Shown here: positions 1 to 8,120 of the stretch, one piece after another
How positions within the stretch are numbered: the stretch's first letter is position 1
Layout of the letters: each line of letters begins with the position of its first letter
Origin: Pseudomonadota bacterium
Lineage (GTDB): Bacteria; Pseudomonadota; Alphaproteobacteria; Sphingomonadales; Sphingomonadaceae
Assembly: GCA_023387085.1 (NCBI GenBank)
Contig: JAEWIL010000185.1
Location: 1-48,656, forward strand
DNA: 48,656 nt
Reading direction: 5' to 3'
Translations under genes and position numbers: made by a program
Notes under the pieces: model-generated
The model's input: only the letters and a program-made list of their open reading frames with translations
The model's database searches: none
Told to the model about the DNA's origin: nothing

Positions 1-869
1 AAATCCTGAGCTCGCCCGAGGCCACGCTGGACCTCAGCCGCCGAGCGGTAGGGGGGGGCGCCCGGCGCATCGAGGTGACGAGTTTCGTCAATCCGCGGCG
101 GGTACCCCAAATGGCCGATGCCGAACAGATATGCGCCGGCCTGCCCGAAGCGGCGGGCGTCAGCTTTATAGGGCTGGCGATGAACGCGCGCGGCGCCGAA
201 CGCGCGATCGCGACCGGGCGGCTGCACGAAGTCGGCGCGGTTTGTGTCGCCACCGACCGTTTTGCCATGGCCAATCAGGGGCAGACCAGCGCGGAGTCGG
301 TGGCCGTTGCGCAAGCGATCATCGCGCAGGCGCGATCGGCCGGGCTGAAAGGGCAGGTGACAATCGGTGCCGCTTTTGGCTGCCCGTTCGAGGGAGAGGT
401 CGCCGAAGACCGCGTCGTTGAAATGGCGACGATGCTGGCAGAGGCGGCGCCCGTCGAGATCGCGCTCGCCGATACGATTGGCGTTTCCGATCCAGCCCAC
501 GTGTCGCGATTGGTGGCGCGGGTAGCGGCGACGATCGCGCCATTGCCCGTCCGGGTTCATTTTCACAACACGCGCGGGACCGGCATCGCCAATGTCTGGG
601 CGGCGGTGGAAGCCGGCGCGACGACGGTTGACGGCGCCTTGGGCGGGTTGGGCGGCTGTCCCTTTGCGCCGGGTGCTGCCGGCAACGTCGCCAGCGAGGA
701 CGTCGTGTATATGCTCGAACGCTCGGGTGTCGCGACCGGTATCGACTTGGGCACCCTGATCGCAGCAAATAATTGGTTGGCCGATCTGATGGGTCGCAGC
801 CTGCCTTGCATGGTTGCCAGGGCTCCATCCTTTCCGCCTGTCGGACCGCAACCCGTCGACGGGATTTGA
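1..869 (+). CDS. Hydroxymethylglutaryl-CoA lyase, 5'-truncated by window edge
   Basis: The frame is open from the first bases of the window to TGA at 867-869, so the gene begins outside. A GTG at 75 lies inside the conserved stretch RIEVTSFVNP and is not the start. HMG-CoA lyases cleave 3-hydroxy-3-methylglutaryl-CoA to acetyl-CoA and acetoacetate in leucine and branched-acid breakdown. The family signs seen are RIEVTSFVNPRRVPQMADAE near the visible N-terminus, an internal FGCPFEG segment, the metal-site HFHNTRG motif, and the glycine-rich GALGGLGGCPFAPGAAGN loop holding the catalytic cysteine. The C-terminus is the usual length. Other DRE-TIM aldolases are possible, but the motif set fits HMG-CoA lyase best. 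The specificity cannot be proven from sequence. Confidence 0.9.
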   Translation, partial: ILSSPEATLDLSRRAVGGGARRIEVTSFVNPRRVPQMADAEQICAGLPEAAGVSFIGLAMNARGAERAIATGRLHEVGAVCVATDRFAMANQGQTSAESVAVAQAIIAQARSAGLKGQVTIGAAFGCPFEGEVAEDRVVEMATMLAEAAPVEIALADTIGVSDPAHVSRLVARVAATIAPLPVRVHFHNTRGTGIANVWAAVEAGATTVDGALGGLGGCPFAPGAAGNVASEDVVYMLERSGVATGIDLGTLIAANNWLADLMGRSLPCMVARAPSFPPVGPQPVDGI

Positions 870-1260
870 CGGCGATGTCGGTGTCCCTGGGCTTTGGCCG
901 GATCCTGCCTTCTCTTGCTGACCCTGGCGACCGATACGACCGGTCGCTTGCTCATGCTGGTTGAGTGACAGGGCCATTCGGGCAGAAAACCGGCTGCGTG
1001 CCGATTCGCCGTGCGCCGTGCCCATTTATCGAATTCGCGCCTCATTAGCGCCGAAACCCCCGATGCTATCATCCCGAAGGATGTCATTTTCGGCTTGCGA
1101 TGAGAGCATCGACAGAGCGTTTCATGATCTTTCCGCGTGCCGTAAATGGTCTCCCAATACGGCGTTTCCAGCAATCACCCGGCATCACCGTGGCGGAAAT
1201 TGCCGCGTATGGCATCGGGAGAGGCTTTGAAAACCGATTATTTCCAATTGCATACCTCTT
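870..1260. other. Gene-free stretch of about 390 bp
   Basis: This lies between the end of the lyase and the end of trmB, which point toward each other. Short open frames exist on both strands, but none has a recognisable domain, a good ribosome binding site or sphingomonad-like codon use. I see no strong hairpin with a T-run and no RNA gene. Confidence 0.5.
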
Positions 1261-1974
1261 TTATTTACGCCGCCAGCGGAAATACCAGACCTCATGCCCC
1301 TGAGCCCTGGCCTTGGCTTCGTAGCGGGTTTCGGGCCAGCCGCCGGGGCGGACGAGAAAATCCTTCGCTTCCCGCGCCAGCCATTCGAACTGGTGGCGAT
1401 GGCGGCGCATCACCATCAGCGCATGGGCGAGATAGACGGGATGGTCGGTGCCGAAGCGGAACTCCCCGCCGGGCTTCAGCTTGGCGGCGATCAGATCGAC
1501 CGGCCCGTCGTTCATCATCCGGCGTTTGGCGTGGCGCGCCTTCGGCCAGGGGTCGGGATGGAGCAGATAGGCAAAGGACAGCGCGCCGTCGGGAATGCGC
1601 CGCAGGACCTCGAGCGCGTCGCCGTGATGGATGCGAACATTGCCGATCGGCAGGCGGACGCCATGATCCCCCGAGAGATGCACGAGGGCTTGCGCGACGC
1701 CGTTGACGAAAGGCTCGGCGCCGATGAAGCCATGGTCGGGCAGCATGTCGGCGCGCCCCGCCATATGCTCGCCGCCGCCGAACCCGATCTCGAAATGCAG
1801 CGGACGATCATGGCCGAACAGCCGTGCGGCGGTCACGTCGCCCTCGGCGGGCACCGCGATCTGTGGCAACAGCGTATCGACGAGGTCTTGCTGGCCCGCG
1901 CGCAGGGGCTTGCCCTTCGAGCGCCCGTAAAGCCGGTTGATCGTCGTCGGATCGCCTGATTTATAAGCCGTCAT
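1261..1974 (-). CDS. trmB: tRNA (guanine-N7-)-methyltransferase TrmB
   Basis: TrmB uses S-adenosylmethionine to methylate G46 in the variable loop of tRNAs. The protein shows the SAM-binding motif FEIGFGGGEH, the LHPDPWPKARHAKRR signature of the family, and a FGTDHPVYLAHAL segment, giving about 237 residues, the normal length. I chose the ATG at 1974 (MTAYKSGD) rather than the longer frame from 2010, because homology starts there and the extra 12 residues look like translated leader. It sits 40 bp behind metK in the same direction. The enzyme therefore lies next to the gene that makes its cofactor, a plausible lnt-metK-trmB transcription unit. Confidence 0.93.
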   Translation of the reverse strand: MTAYKSGDPTTINRLYGRSKGKPLRAGQQDLVDTLLPQIAVPAEGDVTAARLFGHDRPLHFEIGFGGGEHMAGRADMLPDHGFIGAEPFVNGVAQALVHLSGDHGVRLPIGNVRIHHGDALEVLRRIPDGALSFAYLLHPDPWPKARHAKRRMMNDGPVDLIAAKLKPGGEFRFGTDHPVYLAHALMVMRRHRHQFEWLAREAKDFLVRPGGWPETRYEAKARAQGHEVWYFRWRRK

Positions 1975-2014
1975 GCCGCGCGCCCTAGCCGTGTGGCCGG
2001 GCGCGGGCAAGATG

Positions 2015-3241
2015 TCAGGCGGCGACTGCGGCCTTCAGCTTTTCGGTCAGGTCGGTACGCTCCCAGGGAAAGGCATCGCCCGTCGCGGTGCGGCCGAAGT
2101 GGCCATAAGCGGCGGTCTGCTTGTAGATCGGCTTGTTGAGGCCGAGGTGGGTGCGGATGCCCTTCGGCGTCAGGCGGACGAGCTGCGGGATCGCCTGCTC
2201 GATCGCGGCTTCGGTCACGCCCTCGGCGGCGGTGCCGTGCAGATCGACATAGATCGACAGCGGCTCGGCGACGCCGATCGCATAGCTGAGCTGGATCGTG
2301 CAGCGGCGCGCGAGGCCCGCGGCGACGATATTCTTGGCGAGATAGCGCGTCACATAGGCCGCCGAACGATCGACCTTCGTCGGATCCTTGCCGCTGAACG
2401 CGCCGCCGCCGTGCGGGCTGGCACCGCCGTAAGTGTCGACGATGATCTTGCGGCCCGTCAGGCCCGCGTCGCCGTCGGGCCCGCCGATCTCGAAGCGGCC
2501 GGTCGGGTTGATATGATAGACGGTGTTCGCGGTGAGCAGCTCGGCGGGCAGGACGTCCGCGATCACGCCAAGCACATATTTGCGAAGCTCCTGGTATTTC
2601 GCTTCGTCGCCTTCGCCGCCGTGGAAGAAATAGCCCGGCGCATGCTGCGTCGACACGACGATCGCGGTCGCCTCGACCGGGCGCTCATTGGCGTAGCGCA
2701 GCGTGACCTGGCTCTTGGCATCAGGCTCGAGGAAGGGCGCGGTGCCGGCCTTGCGGTCGGCGGCCATGCGCTGGAGGATCTTGTGGCTGTAATCGAGCGT
2801 CGCGGGCATCAGGTCGGGAGTCTCGTCGGAGGCATAGCCGAACATGATGCCCTGATCGCCAGCGCCCTCGTCCTTGTCCGCGCTCTCGTCGACGCCCTGC
2901 GCAATATGCGCCGACTGGCCGTGAAGGTTGTTTTCGAAACGGAACTCGTTCCAGTGGAAGCCCGACTGTTCGTAGCCGATGTCCTTGACCGTCTTGCGCA
3001 CGGTCGCCTCGATCTCGTCGAGCGCGCCCGGCGCCCATTCGCCATTCTCGAACACCCCCTTGCAGCGGATTTCGCCGGCCAGCACGACGAGCTGCGTCGT
3101 GGTCAGCGTTTCGCACGCAACGCGGGCTTCCGGGTCCTTCGACAGGAACAGGTCGACGATCGAATCCGAAATCTGGTCGGCGACCTTGTCGGGATGGCCT
3201 TCGGAAACGCTTTCGGACGTGAAGAGGAAGCTGTTGCGCAT
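2015..3241 (-). CDS. metK: S-adenosylmethionine synthase
   Basis: MetK joins methionine and ATP to make S-adenosylmethionine, releasing phosphate and pyrophosphate; it is a cytosolic tetramer. The 408-residue product is full length. It starts MRNSFLFTSESVSEGHPDK, with the HPDK ATP-site motif, continues with GAGDQGIMFGYA, and carries the GGGAFSGKDPTKVDRSAAY phosphate-binding loop. The ATG at 3241 gives the expected N-terminus. It lies 54 bp after the lnt stop codon, and a perfect 16-bp palindrome sits in that gap (listed separately), so metK may have its own regulated promoter in addition to read-through from lnt. Confidence 0.97.
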   Translation of the reverse strand: MRNSFLFTSESVSEGHPDKVADQISDSIVDLFLSKDPEARVACETLTTTQLVVLAGEIRCKGVFENGEWAPGALDEIEATVRKTVKDIGYEQSGFHWNEFRFENNLHGQSAHIAQGVDESADKDEGAGDQGIMFGYASDETPDLMPATLDYSHKILQRMAADRKAGTAPFLEPDAKSQVTLRYANERPVEATAIVVSTQHAPGYFFHGGEGDEAKYQELRKYVLGVIADVLPAELLTANTVYHINPTGRFEIGGPDGDAGLTGRKIIVDTYGGASPHGGGAFSGKDPTKVDRSAAYVTRYLAKNIVAAGLARRCTIQLSYAIGVAEPLSIYVDLHGTAAEGVTEAAIEQAIPQLVRLTPKGIRTHLGLNKPIYKQTAAYGHFGRTATGDAFPWERTDLTEKLKAAVAA

Positions 3242-3267
3242 GAGGGGGGCCTTTTGTGGAATCGAAT

Positions 3268-3283
3268 ATAAAGGATGCTTTAT
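3268..3283. promoter_or_regulatory. Candidate operator palindrome upstream of metK
   Basis: The sequence ATAAAG-GATG-CTTTAT is an inverted repeat with 6-bp perfect arms and a 4-bp centre. It lies 27 bp before the metK start codon and 13 bp after the lnt stop. ArsR-family regulators of the methionine cycle (SahR type) are known in Proteobacteria to control metK through AT-rich palindromes, so this is a reasonable operator candidate. That link is inference. No T-run follows, so it is unlikely to be a terminator. The short gap does not show the folds of known SAM riboswitches that I could recognise. Confidence 0.45.
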
Positions 3284-3295
3284 GTGATCGCGCTG

Positions 3296-5083
3296 TTAGC
3301 GCCCGCGTCGCCGGAATGCAATGGCAGCGGCGAGCAGCAGCAACGCAAATCCGACCGGCAGCACATTGCCGAAGCGCGCGAACAGCGTCGGTTCGTGCGC
3401 CTTCGGAACGACGGTGTCGATGCGTCCCGCGACATGCATCGGGATCGATTCGAGGACGCGGCCGTCGGCGTCGATTACCGCGCTGATCCCCGTCGGGGTT
3501 GCACGGATCACTGGCAGCCCCTCCTCGATCGCGCGCAGCCGCGCCTGCGCCAGATGCTGCGGCGGCCCCCAGCCGCCGAACCAGGCGTCGTTCGACGGAT
3601 TGAAGATGAAGTCCGGGCGATGGCTGCGATCGACGACCTGTCCCGAGAAGATGATCTCGTAACAGATTTGCAGGCCGATCCGACCGAATTCGCCAAGATC
3701 CAGCGTATGCGGGCCGGGGCCCGGCCAGAAATCGATGTCACCGGGGGCAAGGCGCGACAGGCCGATCGTCGATAGGATCGAGCGCATCGGCAGATATTCG
3801 CCGTAGGGGACGAGGTGCGCCTTGTCGTAACGCGGGCCCAGCGTGCCGTCGGCGTGAACGGTCATCACCGCATTGCGCGCGCCGACGACTTCGCCGCCCC
3901 CGTCGAGTTCCAGCTTGAGCGCGCCGAGCAGCATCACGTCGCCCGCGTTCATCAGACTGGTCAGCCGCCCGCGCGCCTCGGCGGGCGAGCGGTCGTAATA
4001 GACGGCGGGATAACCGGTTTCGAGATAGTCGGGGATCGCCGCCTCGGGCCACAGGATCAGCCGCGGAGCATCGTCCTTCGGCGCGGTCAACCGCGCGAGC
4101 TTCGCGAAGTTGGCGTCGGCCTTGCTGCCCTCCCACTTGTCCTGCTGTCCGACGTTGGGTTGGACGACGGTGATGGGCGTGCCCTGCTCGGCCTTAATGC
4201 GCGCTATCATTTCTTCAAACGTTTCGCCCTTCGGCGGGGAGGAAGGATAGTCGCGGGTCGACGATAGGAAAATTCCGCCCACCATGATCAACAATGCGAG
4301 GGCTGTTCCGACGGCAAGAACCTTGGCGAAGCGACGATTGTCGAATTCTTCGAGGGGGGCACCGCGAAGACTGTCTTGCTCCCGCGGGTCAGCAATGCCG
4401 CGCTGCTTCAAAGCCTGCAGGACTAGATACTGCTCGATGCTCGCCGCGACCATTGCGCTCCACACCACAACTATGCCGCTGACGCCGTAGGTGCCAATTA
4501 ATTCAAGATAGTTCTCCCCGAGAATGCCCGCGATATTGCCTGCGAGGGCGACGGCTGCGAGCGGGTTCCAGGCGAAACCCGTAAAAACCCACGAGCGCAG
4601 CCATTCTGTGAGAATCCACATTCCTGCGAAACTCAACAAATAGGAAGACGTGATCACAGTGAAAGGAAGTGCTCGAGGTGCGCCTTTGACGCGGCGCAAT
4701 GGGACGACCGGACCTGTGAGGAAACGGACTAGCCACGCCCCCCACGCCGCCAGCGCAGGATAGATCGCGAGATAGAGTGCCAGTAGCACCACCGCGACCC
4801 AGCCGAGCCACGCGGGCATCGCGGCCTGATAGGTGAAGGCGGTGGCGATCCAGTTGAGGCCCACCGTGAAATGGCCTACTCCGAACGCCCAGCCCACGCC
4901 GAATGCGCGCCATCCCTTGGGACTGCGCGCGACGAGCGCCATCCACCCCGCAAAGGCGAGCAGGGTCAGCGGCCAGAGGTTCAGCGGGGCGAAGCCCGTC
5001 GCCGACACAGCGCCTAGCACCAGGGCAAGAAGCTTTGGCCAACGGTCGGCGAAAGCGGAGATGCGGGAAGAGGTCGCGGTCAC
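3296..5083 (-). CDS. lnt: Apolipoprotein N-acyltransferase Lnt
   Basis: Lnt moves an acyl chain from phospholipid to the N-terminal cysteine of lipoproteins, the last step of lipoprotein maturation in the inner membrane. The N-terminal half holds several hydrophobic segments; the C-terminal half is a nitrilase-like periplasmic domain. The catalytic triad is visible as Glu in ILWPEAAIPDYL (about residue 347), Lys in YDKAHLVPYGEYLP (about 421) and Cys in GLQICYEIIFSG (about 474). I chose the GTG at 5083 over an open frame reaching 5176, because the membrane domain starts just after it; the site has no strong Shine-Dalgarno. At about 595 residues it is longer than the usual 500-550, owing to a charged insert around residues 220-250 before the last membrane segment. 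Confidence 0.92.
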   Translation of the reverse strand: MTATSSRISAFADRWPKLLALVLGAVSATGFAPLNLWPLTLLAFAGWMALVARSPKGWRAFGVGWAFGVGHFTVGLNWIATAFTYQAAMPAWLGWVAVVLLALYLAIYPALAAWGAWLVRFLTGPVVPLRRVKGAPRALPFTVITSSYLLSFAGMWILTEWLRSWVFTGFAWNPLAAVALAGNIAGILGENYLELIGTYGVSGIVVVWSAMVAASIEQYLVLQALKQRGIADPREQDSLRGAPLEEFDNRRFAKVLAVGTALALLIMVGGIFLSSTRDYPSSPPKGETFEEMIARIKAEQGTPITVVQPNVGQQDKWEGSKADANFAKLARLTAPKDDAPRLILWPEAAIPDYLETGYPAVYYDRSPAEARGRLTSLMNAGDVMLLGALKLELDGGGEVVGARNAVMTVHADGTLGPRYDKAHLVPYGEYLPMRSILSTIGLSRLAPGDIDFWPGPGPHTLDLGEFGRIGLQICYEIIFSGQVVDRSHRPDFIFNPSNDAWFGGWGPPQHLAQARLRAIEEGLPVIRATPTGISAVIDADGRVLESIPMHVAGRIDTVVPKAHEPTLFARFGNVLPVGFALLLLAAAIAFRRRGR

Positions 5084-5196
5084 GCGCGCAGCTTTAGCGG
5101 GGCGCTGCACGGCCCACAATGGCGCTTGCCAAAGCCCGCGATTTTCTCCAGCTTTGCCGCCGGTCGCGCAGGACATGACATGGACGGGAGACGCGG

Positions 5197-5616
5197 ATGT
5201 GGTGGGCGATATCGTTGCTGCTGGCGGGCAGCTTTTCGGACATGGTCAAGGATCCGGCGGCAATGCGCTTTTGCGCGGCTTCGGCGCAGATCGGCCTGGA
5301 TGAGACCGCCGCTGCGCATGGGAAGGGGAGCGACGAAGTTCGCTATCAGCAAGAGATTGTCGACCTGTTCGTCGCGCAGCTGCGCAAGCTGGGCGCCGCC
5401 GATGCCGCTGCACTTGCCGCGACAAAACGCGCCATCGGCGAATCGGAGGAGGATTTGGCGCAGGCAGACCGATGCGGGCAGTTGGCCACCGTGACGCCGA
5501 CCGGTGGCGATCTGGCGCGGGCGGCGGCCGAACTCGATACGGGATGGGCGAACGGCGACCCCGCGTCGGAGGCGGCCGATGCCGCCGTCGCCGCCCTGCG
5601 CGAACCTCGTCGATAG
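5197..5616 (+). CDS. Small hypothetical protein
   Basis: This 139-residue frame starts at an ATG with a good GGGAG ribosome binding site six bases upstream and is divergent from lnt, 113 bp away. The N-terminus (MWWAISLLLAGSF) is a short hydrophobic stretch, too weak to call a clear signal peptide or anchor. The rest is Ala- and Asp/Glu-rich and predicted helical, with an acidic middle. I recognise no family. Codon use resembles the neighbours and the ribosome binding site is convincing, so I treat it as a real but unknown gene. Confidence 0.55.
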   Translation: MWWAISLLLAGSFSDMVKDPAAMRFCAASAQIGLDETAAAHGKGSDEVRYQQEIVDLFVAQLRKLGAADAAALAATKRAIGESEEDLAQADRCGQLATVTPTGGDLARAAAELDTGWANGDPASEAADAAVAALREPRR

Positions 5617-5796
5617 CAGCGCCGACCGCGGCGCAATGCTATGCGATCGTCGGCGCGTTTCGCGATAGCGCCGAACGCGCGAGCCCTCCGCGCGCAAAAG
5701 GTCCGCGCGCAAGCGGGATGCCATGATCGACCGGCTGCAACGGCCCACGATGGGGTTTCGGCCCCGGCGACGAGACCGGCATCGAACCCGGCCGGC

Positions 5797-6270
5797 TCAC
5801 AGCATATATTTCATCTTGATCGACTGTTTCGTATCGCCGTTTACGGCGAAGCTTGCCGATTTGAATTTCGGCGGGCCGACGGTGATCGTCGGGTTGCGCG
5901 AAAAGCCGAAGCCTTCCCTGGGCAGGAAGATCGCGACGTCCATCTTGTTGTTGCTGTTCTCGTCGTGAACGACCGCGATCGCATAGGTGCCGGCGGCGGG
6001 GGTGTGGATCAGGAAATCGCCCGCGTCGGCCGCCTTCACCGCCATACGGACCGAGCCCTTGTCCTTGCTGCAATCTGGGAATGCCTTGGGATTGGTGGTC
6101 AGGCAGACGAGGACCTGCCCCTTTGTGCTGCGCAGGCCGGTGATGGAAACCTCAACCGTCGGGGCGGGCGTCGGCGGCGGCGCGCTCGCTCCGGCCAGCA
6201 GCAGCGCCAAAGCTGCCAAGCCCGATATCCGTGCCGCACGCCTTGTCCCAGAAACGGAAGTAGAGACCAT
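5797..6270 (-). CDS. DUF2141 domain protein, exported
   Basis: The 157-residue product has a signal peptide (RRAAR, then LAALALLLAG, then ASA) followed by a DUF2141 domain. Its family marks are GQVLVCL near the domain start, the AIAVVHDENSNNKMD loop, and PREGFGFSRNP. DUF2141 proteins are small periplasmic or secreted beta-sandwich proteins of unknown role. The ATG at 6270 has a GGGGGA element just upstream; another ATG seven codons earlier (6291) lacks one. The first 119 bases overlap, in another frame, the 3' end of the sterol-desaturase-family gene, so the two are probably cotranscribed and translationally linked. A part in the same lipid or carotenoid step is inference. Confidence 0.85.
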   Translation of the reverse strand: MVSTSVSGTRRAARISGLAALALLLAGASAPPPTPAPTVEVSITGLRSTKGQVLVCLTTNPKAFPDCSKDKGSVRMAVKAADAGDFLIHTPAAGTYAIAVVHDENSNNKMDVAIFLPREGFGFSRNPTITVGPPKFKSASFAVNGDTKQSIKMKYML

Positions 6271-6928
6271 AATTCCCCCGATAGGCCGCATGATGCGCCT
6301 CGTGATGCGTCGCGGTTATCAGCCAGCGCCCTGCCGGTCCATGAACAAGCGCGCGCGGGAACATCTCCCACCCCATATGATTGCCGACGCCCATGACGGT
6401 CATGATCGTCAGGACGAGGCCCAGCACCGCGACATGGATCGGAATCAGGAACACCAGCCCCGGAACGACCAGGGCACCGGTGATCGCCTCTACCGGGTGA
6501 AAGCTCATCGCGGCCCATGCGGTCGGCGGGCGGCTCTGGTGGTGCACCGCATGGGCGATGCGGAACCAGCGCGGCCGGTGCATCCAACGATGTGTCCAAT
6601 AGAACCATGTATCGTGGATCAGCAGATAGGTGAGGAGGCTGACCGGCAGGTACCAGAGCGGAAAGGCGTGAAGGTCGGTGTAGATGCGCGTCCAGCCATG
6701 CGCCTGCCATCCCCAGGCAACAATGCCCGCAGGAATGCCATAAATTGCGGCGCTCGCGAGGCTCCAGCCGATCTCGCGCTTCACCTGGGCCTCCAGGCCG
6801 CGATAGAGGCCGGGATGTTTCAGCCGTGTCGCCAGCGCAAAGCCTGCGCTGCTCAGCAGATAGCGGACGCCGACGATCAGCGTCATCGCGAGCGCGGAGA
6901 AAATGATTGCGGCCATGCACGAAGTCAT
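6152..6928 (-). CDS. Sterol desaturase / fatty acid hydroxylase family protein
   Basis: This is a membrane di-iron hydroxylase-type protein of 258 residues. Histidine clusters are seen at HDTWFYWTHRWMH (residues 105-117), HAVHH (126-130), H184, and THHEAHH (207-213), with hydrophobic segments between them. Members hydroxylate or desaturate lipids, sterols or carotenoids using O2. It is divergent from crtY with only 34 bp between start codons, so it is a candidate for modifying carotenoids, but it is longer than classical CrtZ and I do not assign a substrate. The conserved C-terminal segment YGLYFRFWDKACGTD is encoded inside the overlap with DUF2141; the last 25 residues are a low-complexity tail. 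Confidence 0.88.
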   Translation of the reverse strand: MTSCMAAIIFSALAMTLIVGVRYLLSSAGFALATRLKHPGLYRGLEAQVKREIGWSLASAAIYGIPAGIVAWGWQAHGWTRIYTDLHAFPLWYLPVSLLTYLLIHDTWFYWTHRWMHRPRWFRIAHAVHHQSRPPTAWAAMSFHPVEAITGALVVPGLVFLIPIHVAVLGLVLTIMTVMGVGNHMGWEMFPRALVHGPAGRWLITATHHEAHHAAYRGNYGLYFRFWDKACGTDIGLGSFGAAAGRSERAAADARPDG

Positions 6929-6962
6929 AGCGGCGAGGCATCCGGGCCGCTAGGGCGGGTGC

Positions 6963-8120
6963 ATGGCGACGCCCGATAGCGACACATGCGACATAGCGAT
7001 CGTCGGCGGCGGGCTCGCCGGCGGATTGGCCGCGTTGGCACTCGCGCGGCGGCGCCCCGACCTCGACGTGCGGCTGGTCGAGCGGGGCGCGGTCGGCGGC
7101 AATCATATCTGGTCCTTCTTCGACGACGATGTCGCGGCGGGCGACCGCTGGCTGGTGGAGCCGCTGATCCGCTATCGCTGGGACAGCTATGACGTCGTCT
7201 TCCCGGCGTATCGGCGCGGCGTGCCGATGGCGTATAACAGCATCACCGGCGAGGCGCTTGCCGAGGCGGTCGCGGCGGTGCTGCCCGCCGACAGGCGCAT
7301 CGCCAAATCGGCGATCCTGCTGGCGCCGGGTTCGGTCGGTTTCGACGACGGCTCGCGGCTCGCGGCGCGGCACGTCATCGACGCGCGCGGGGTCGGCGAA
7401 CTCGCCGGAATCGACTGCGGCTGGCAGACCTTCGTCGGGCAGGCGCTGCGCGTCGAGGGCGGGCACGGCCTGAGAAGGCCGGTCGTGATGGACGCGACGG
7501 TCGAGCAGATCGGCGGCTATCGCTTCGTCTATTGCCTGCCGTTCGATGAGGAGACCGTCTTCGTCGAGGATACCTATTACAGCAACGACGCCACGCTCGA
7601 TGTCGCCACGGTCCGCGAGCGGATTGCGGCCTATGCCGCGACGCGCGGGTGGAGCGTCACCGCGGTCGAGCGCGAGGAGACCGGCTGGCTTCCCGTGGTG
7701 ATGGCGGGGGATTTCGATGCGCTGTGGCCGAACGCGGACGCCGCTGCGCGGATCGGCGTGCGCGCGGGGCGCTTCCACGCTACGACGGGTTATTCACTGC
7801 CCGATGCGGTGCGGACCGCGGCTGCGCTCTCGGCGCTGGTCGACCGAACCGATCTCGGTACGATGCTGCGCGGCCAAGCGGCGGCCTCGTGGCGGCGCCA
7901 GCGTTTTTACCGCATGCTCGGCGCGATGCTGTTCCGAGCCGCCGAACCCGGGGAGCGATACCGCATCTTCCAGCGCTTCTATCAGCTGTCGCCAGGTCTC
8001 ATCGCGCGCTTCTATGCCGGCGCGTCGACGGCACGCGACAAGCTTCGTATCCTGTCGGGCAAGCCGCCGGTGCCGGCGGGCAGGGCGGTCGCCGCGCTTG
8101 CGAAACTGGACTGGCGATGA
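6963..8120 (+). CDS. crtY: Lycopene beta-cyclase CrtY
   Basis: CrtY forms the beta-ionone rings that turn lycopene into beta-carotene. The 385-residue product opens with an FAD/NAD-binding motif (DIAIVGGGLAGGLAAL), followed by VGGNHIWSFFDDD, typical of bacterial CrtY. It then has YRFVYCLPFD with VFVEDTYYS, and RAGRFHATTGYSLPDAVR near the C-terminus. The ATG at 6963 follows an AGGGCGGG ribosome binding site. Its stop codon overlaps the crtI start (ATGA at 8117-8120), which points to translational coupling. It leads the carotenoid operon; no crtE (GGPP synthase) is in the window. Confidence 0.95.
   Translation: MATPDSDTCDIAIVGGGLAGGLAALALARRRPDLDVRLVERGAVGGNHIWSFFDDDVAAGDRWLVEPLIRYRWDSYDVVFPAYRRGVPMAYNSITGEALAEAVAAVLPADRRIAKSAILLAPGSVGFDDGSRLAARHVIDARGVGELAGIDCGWQTFVGQALRVEGGHGLRRPVVMDATVEQIGGYRFVYCLPFDEETVFVEDTYYSNDATLDVATVRERIAAYAATRGWSVTAVEREETGWLPVVMAGDFDALWPNADAAARIGVRAGRFHATTGYSLPDAVRTAAALSALVDRTDLGTMLRGQAAASWRRQRFYRMLGAMLFRAAEPGERYRIFQRFYQLSPGLIARFYAGASTARDKLRILSGKPPVPAGRAVAALAKLDWR

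Noticed and set aside
1973..3271. A 432-codon plus frame across metK
   Set aside because: Reverse shadow of metK; no motif.
3242..3295. SAM-responsive riboswitch before metK
   Set aside because: The 54-bp gap is short and shows only a simple palindrome, not a fold I can match to SAM-II, SAM/SAH or SAH classes. A covariance-model search would settle it.
6099..7778. A 559-codon minus frame across crtY and the hydroxylase
   Set aside because: It runs through both certain genes in another frame without any recognisable domain.
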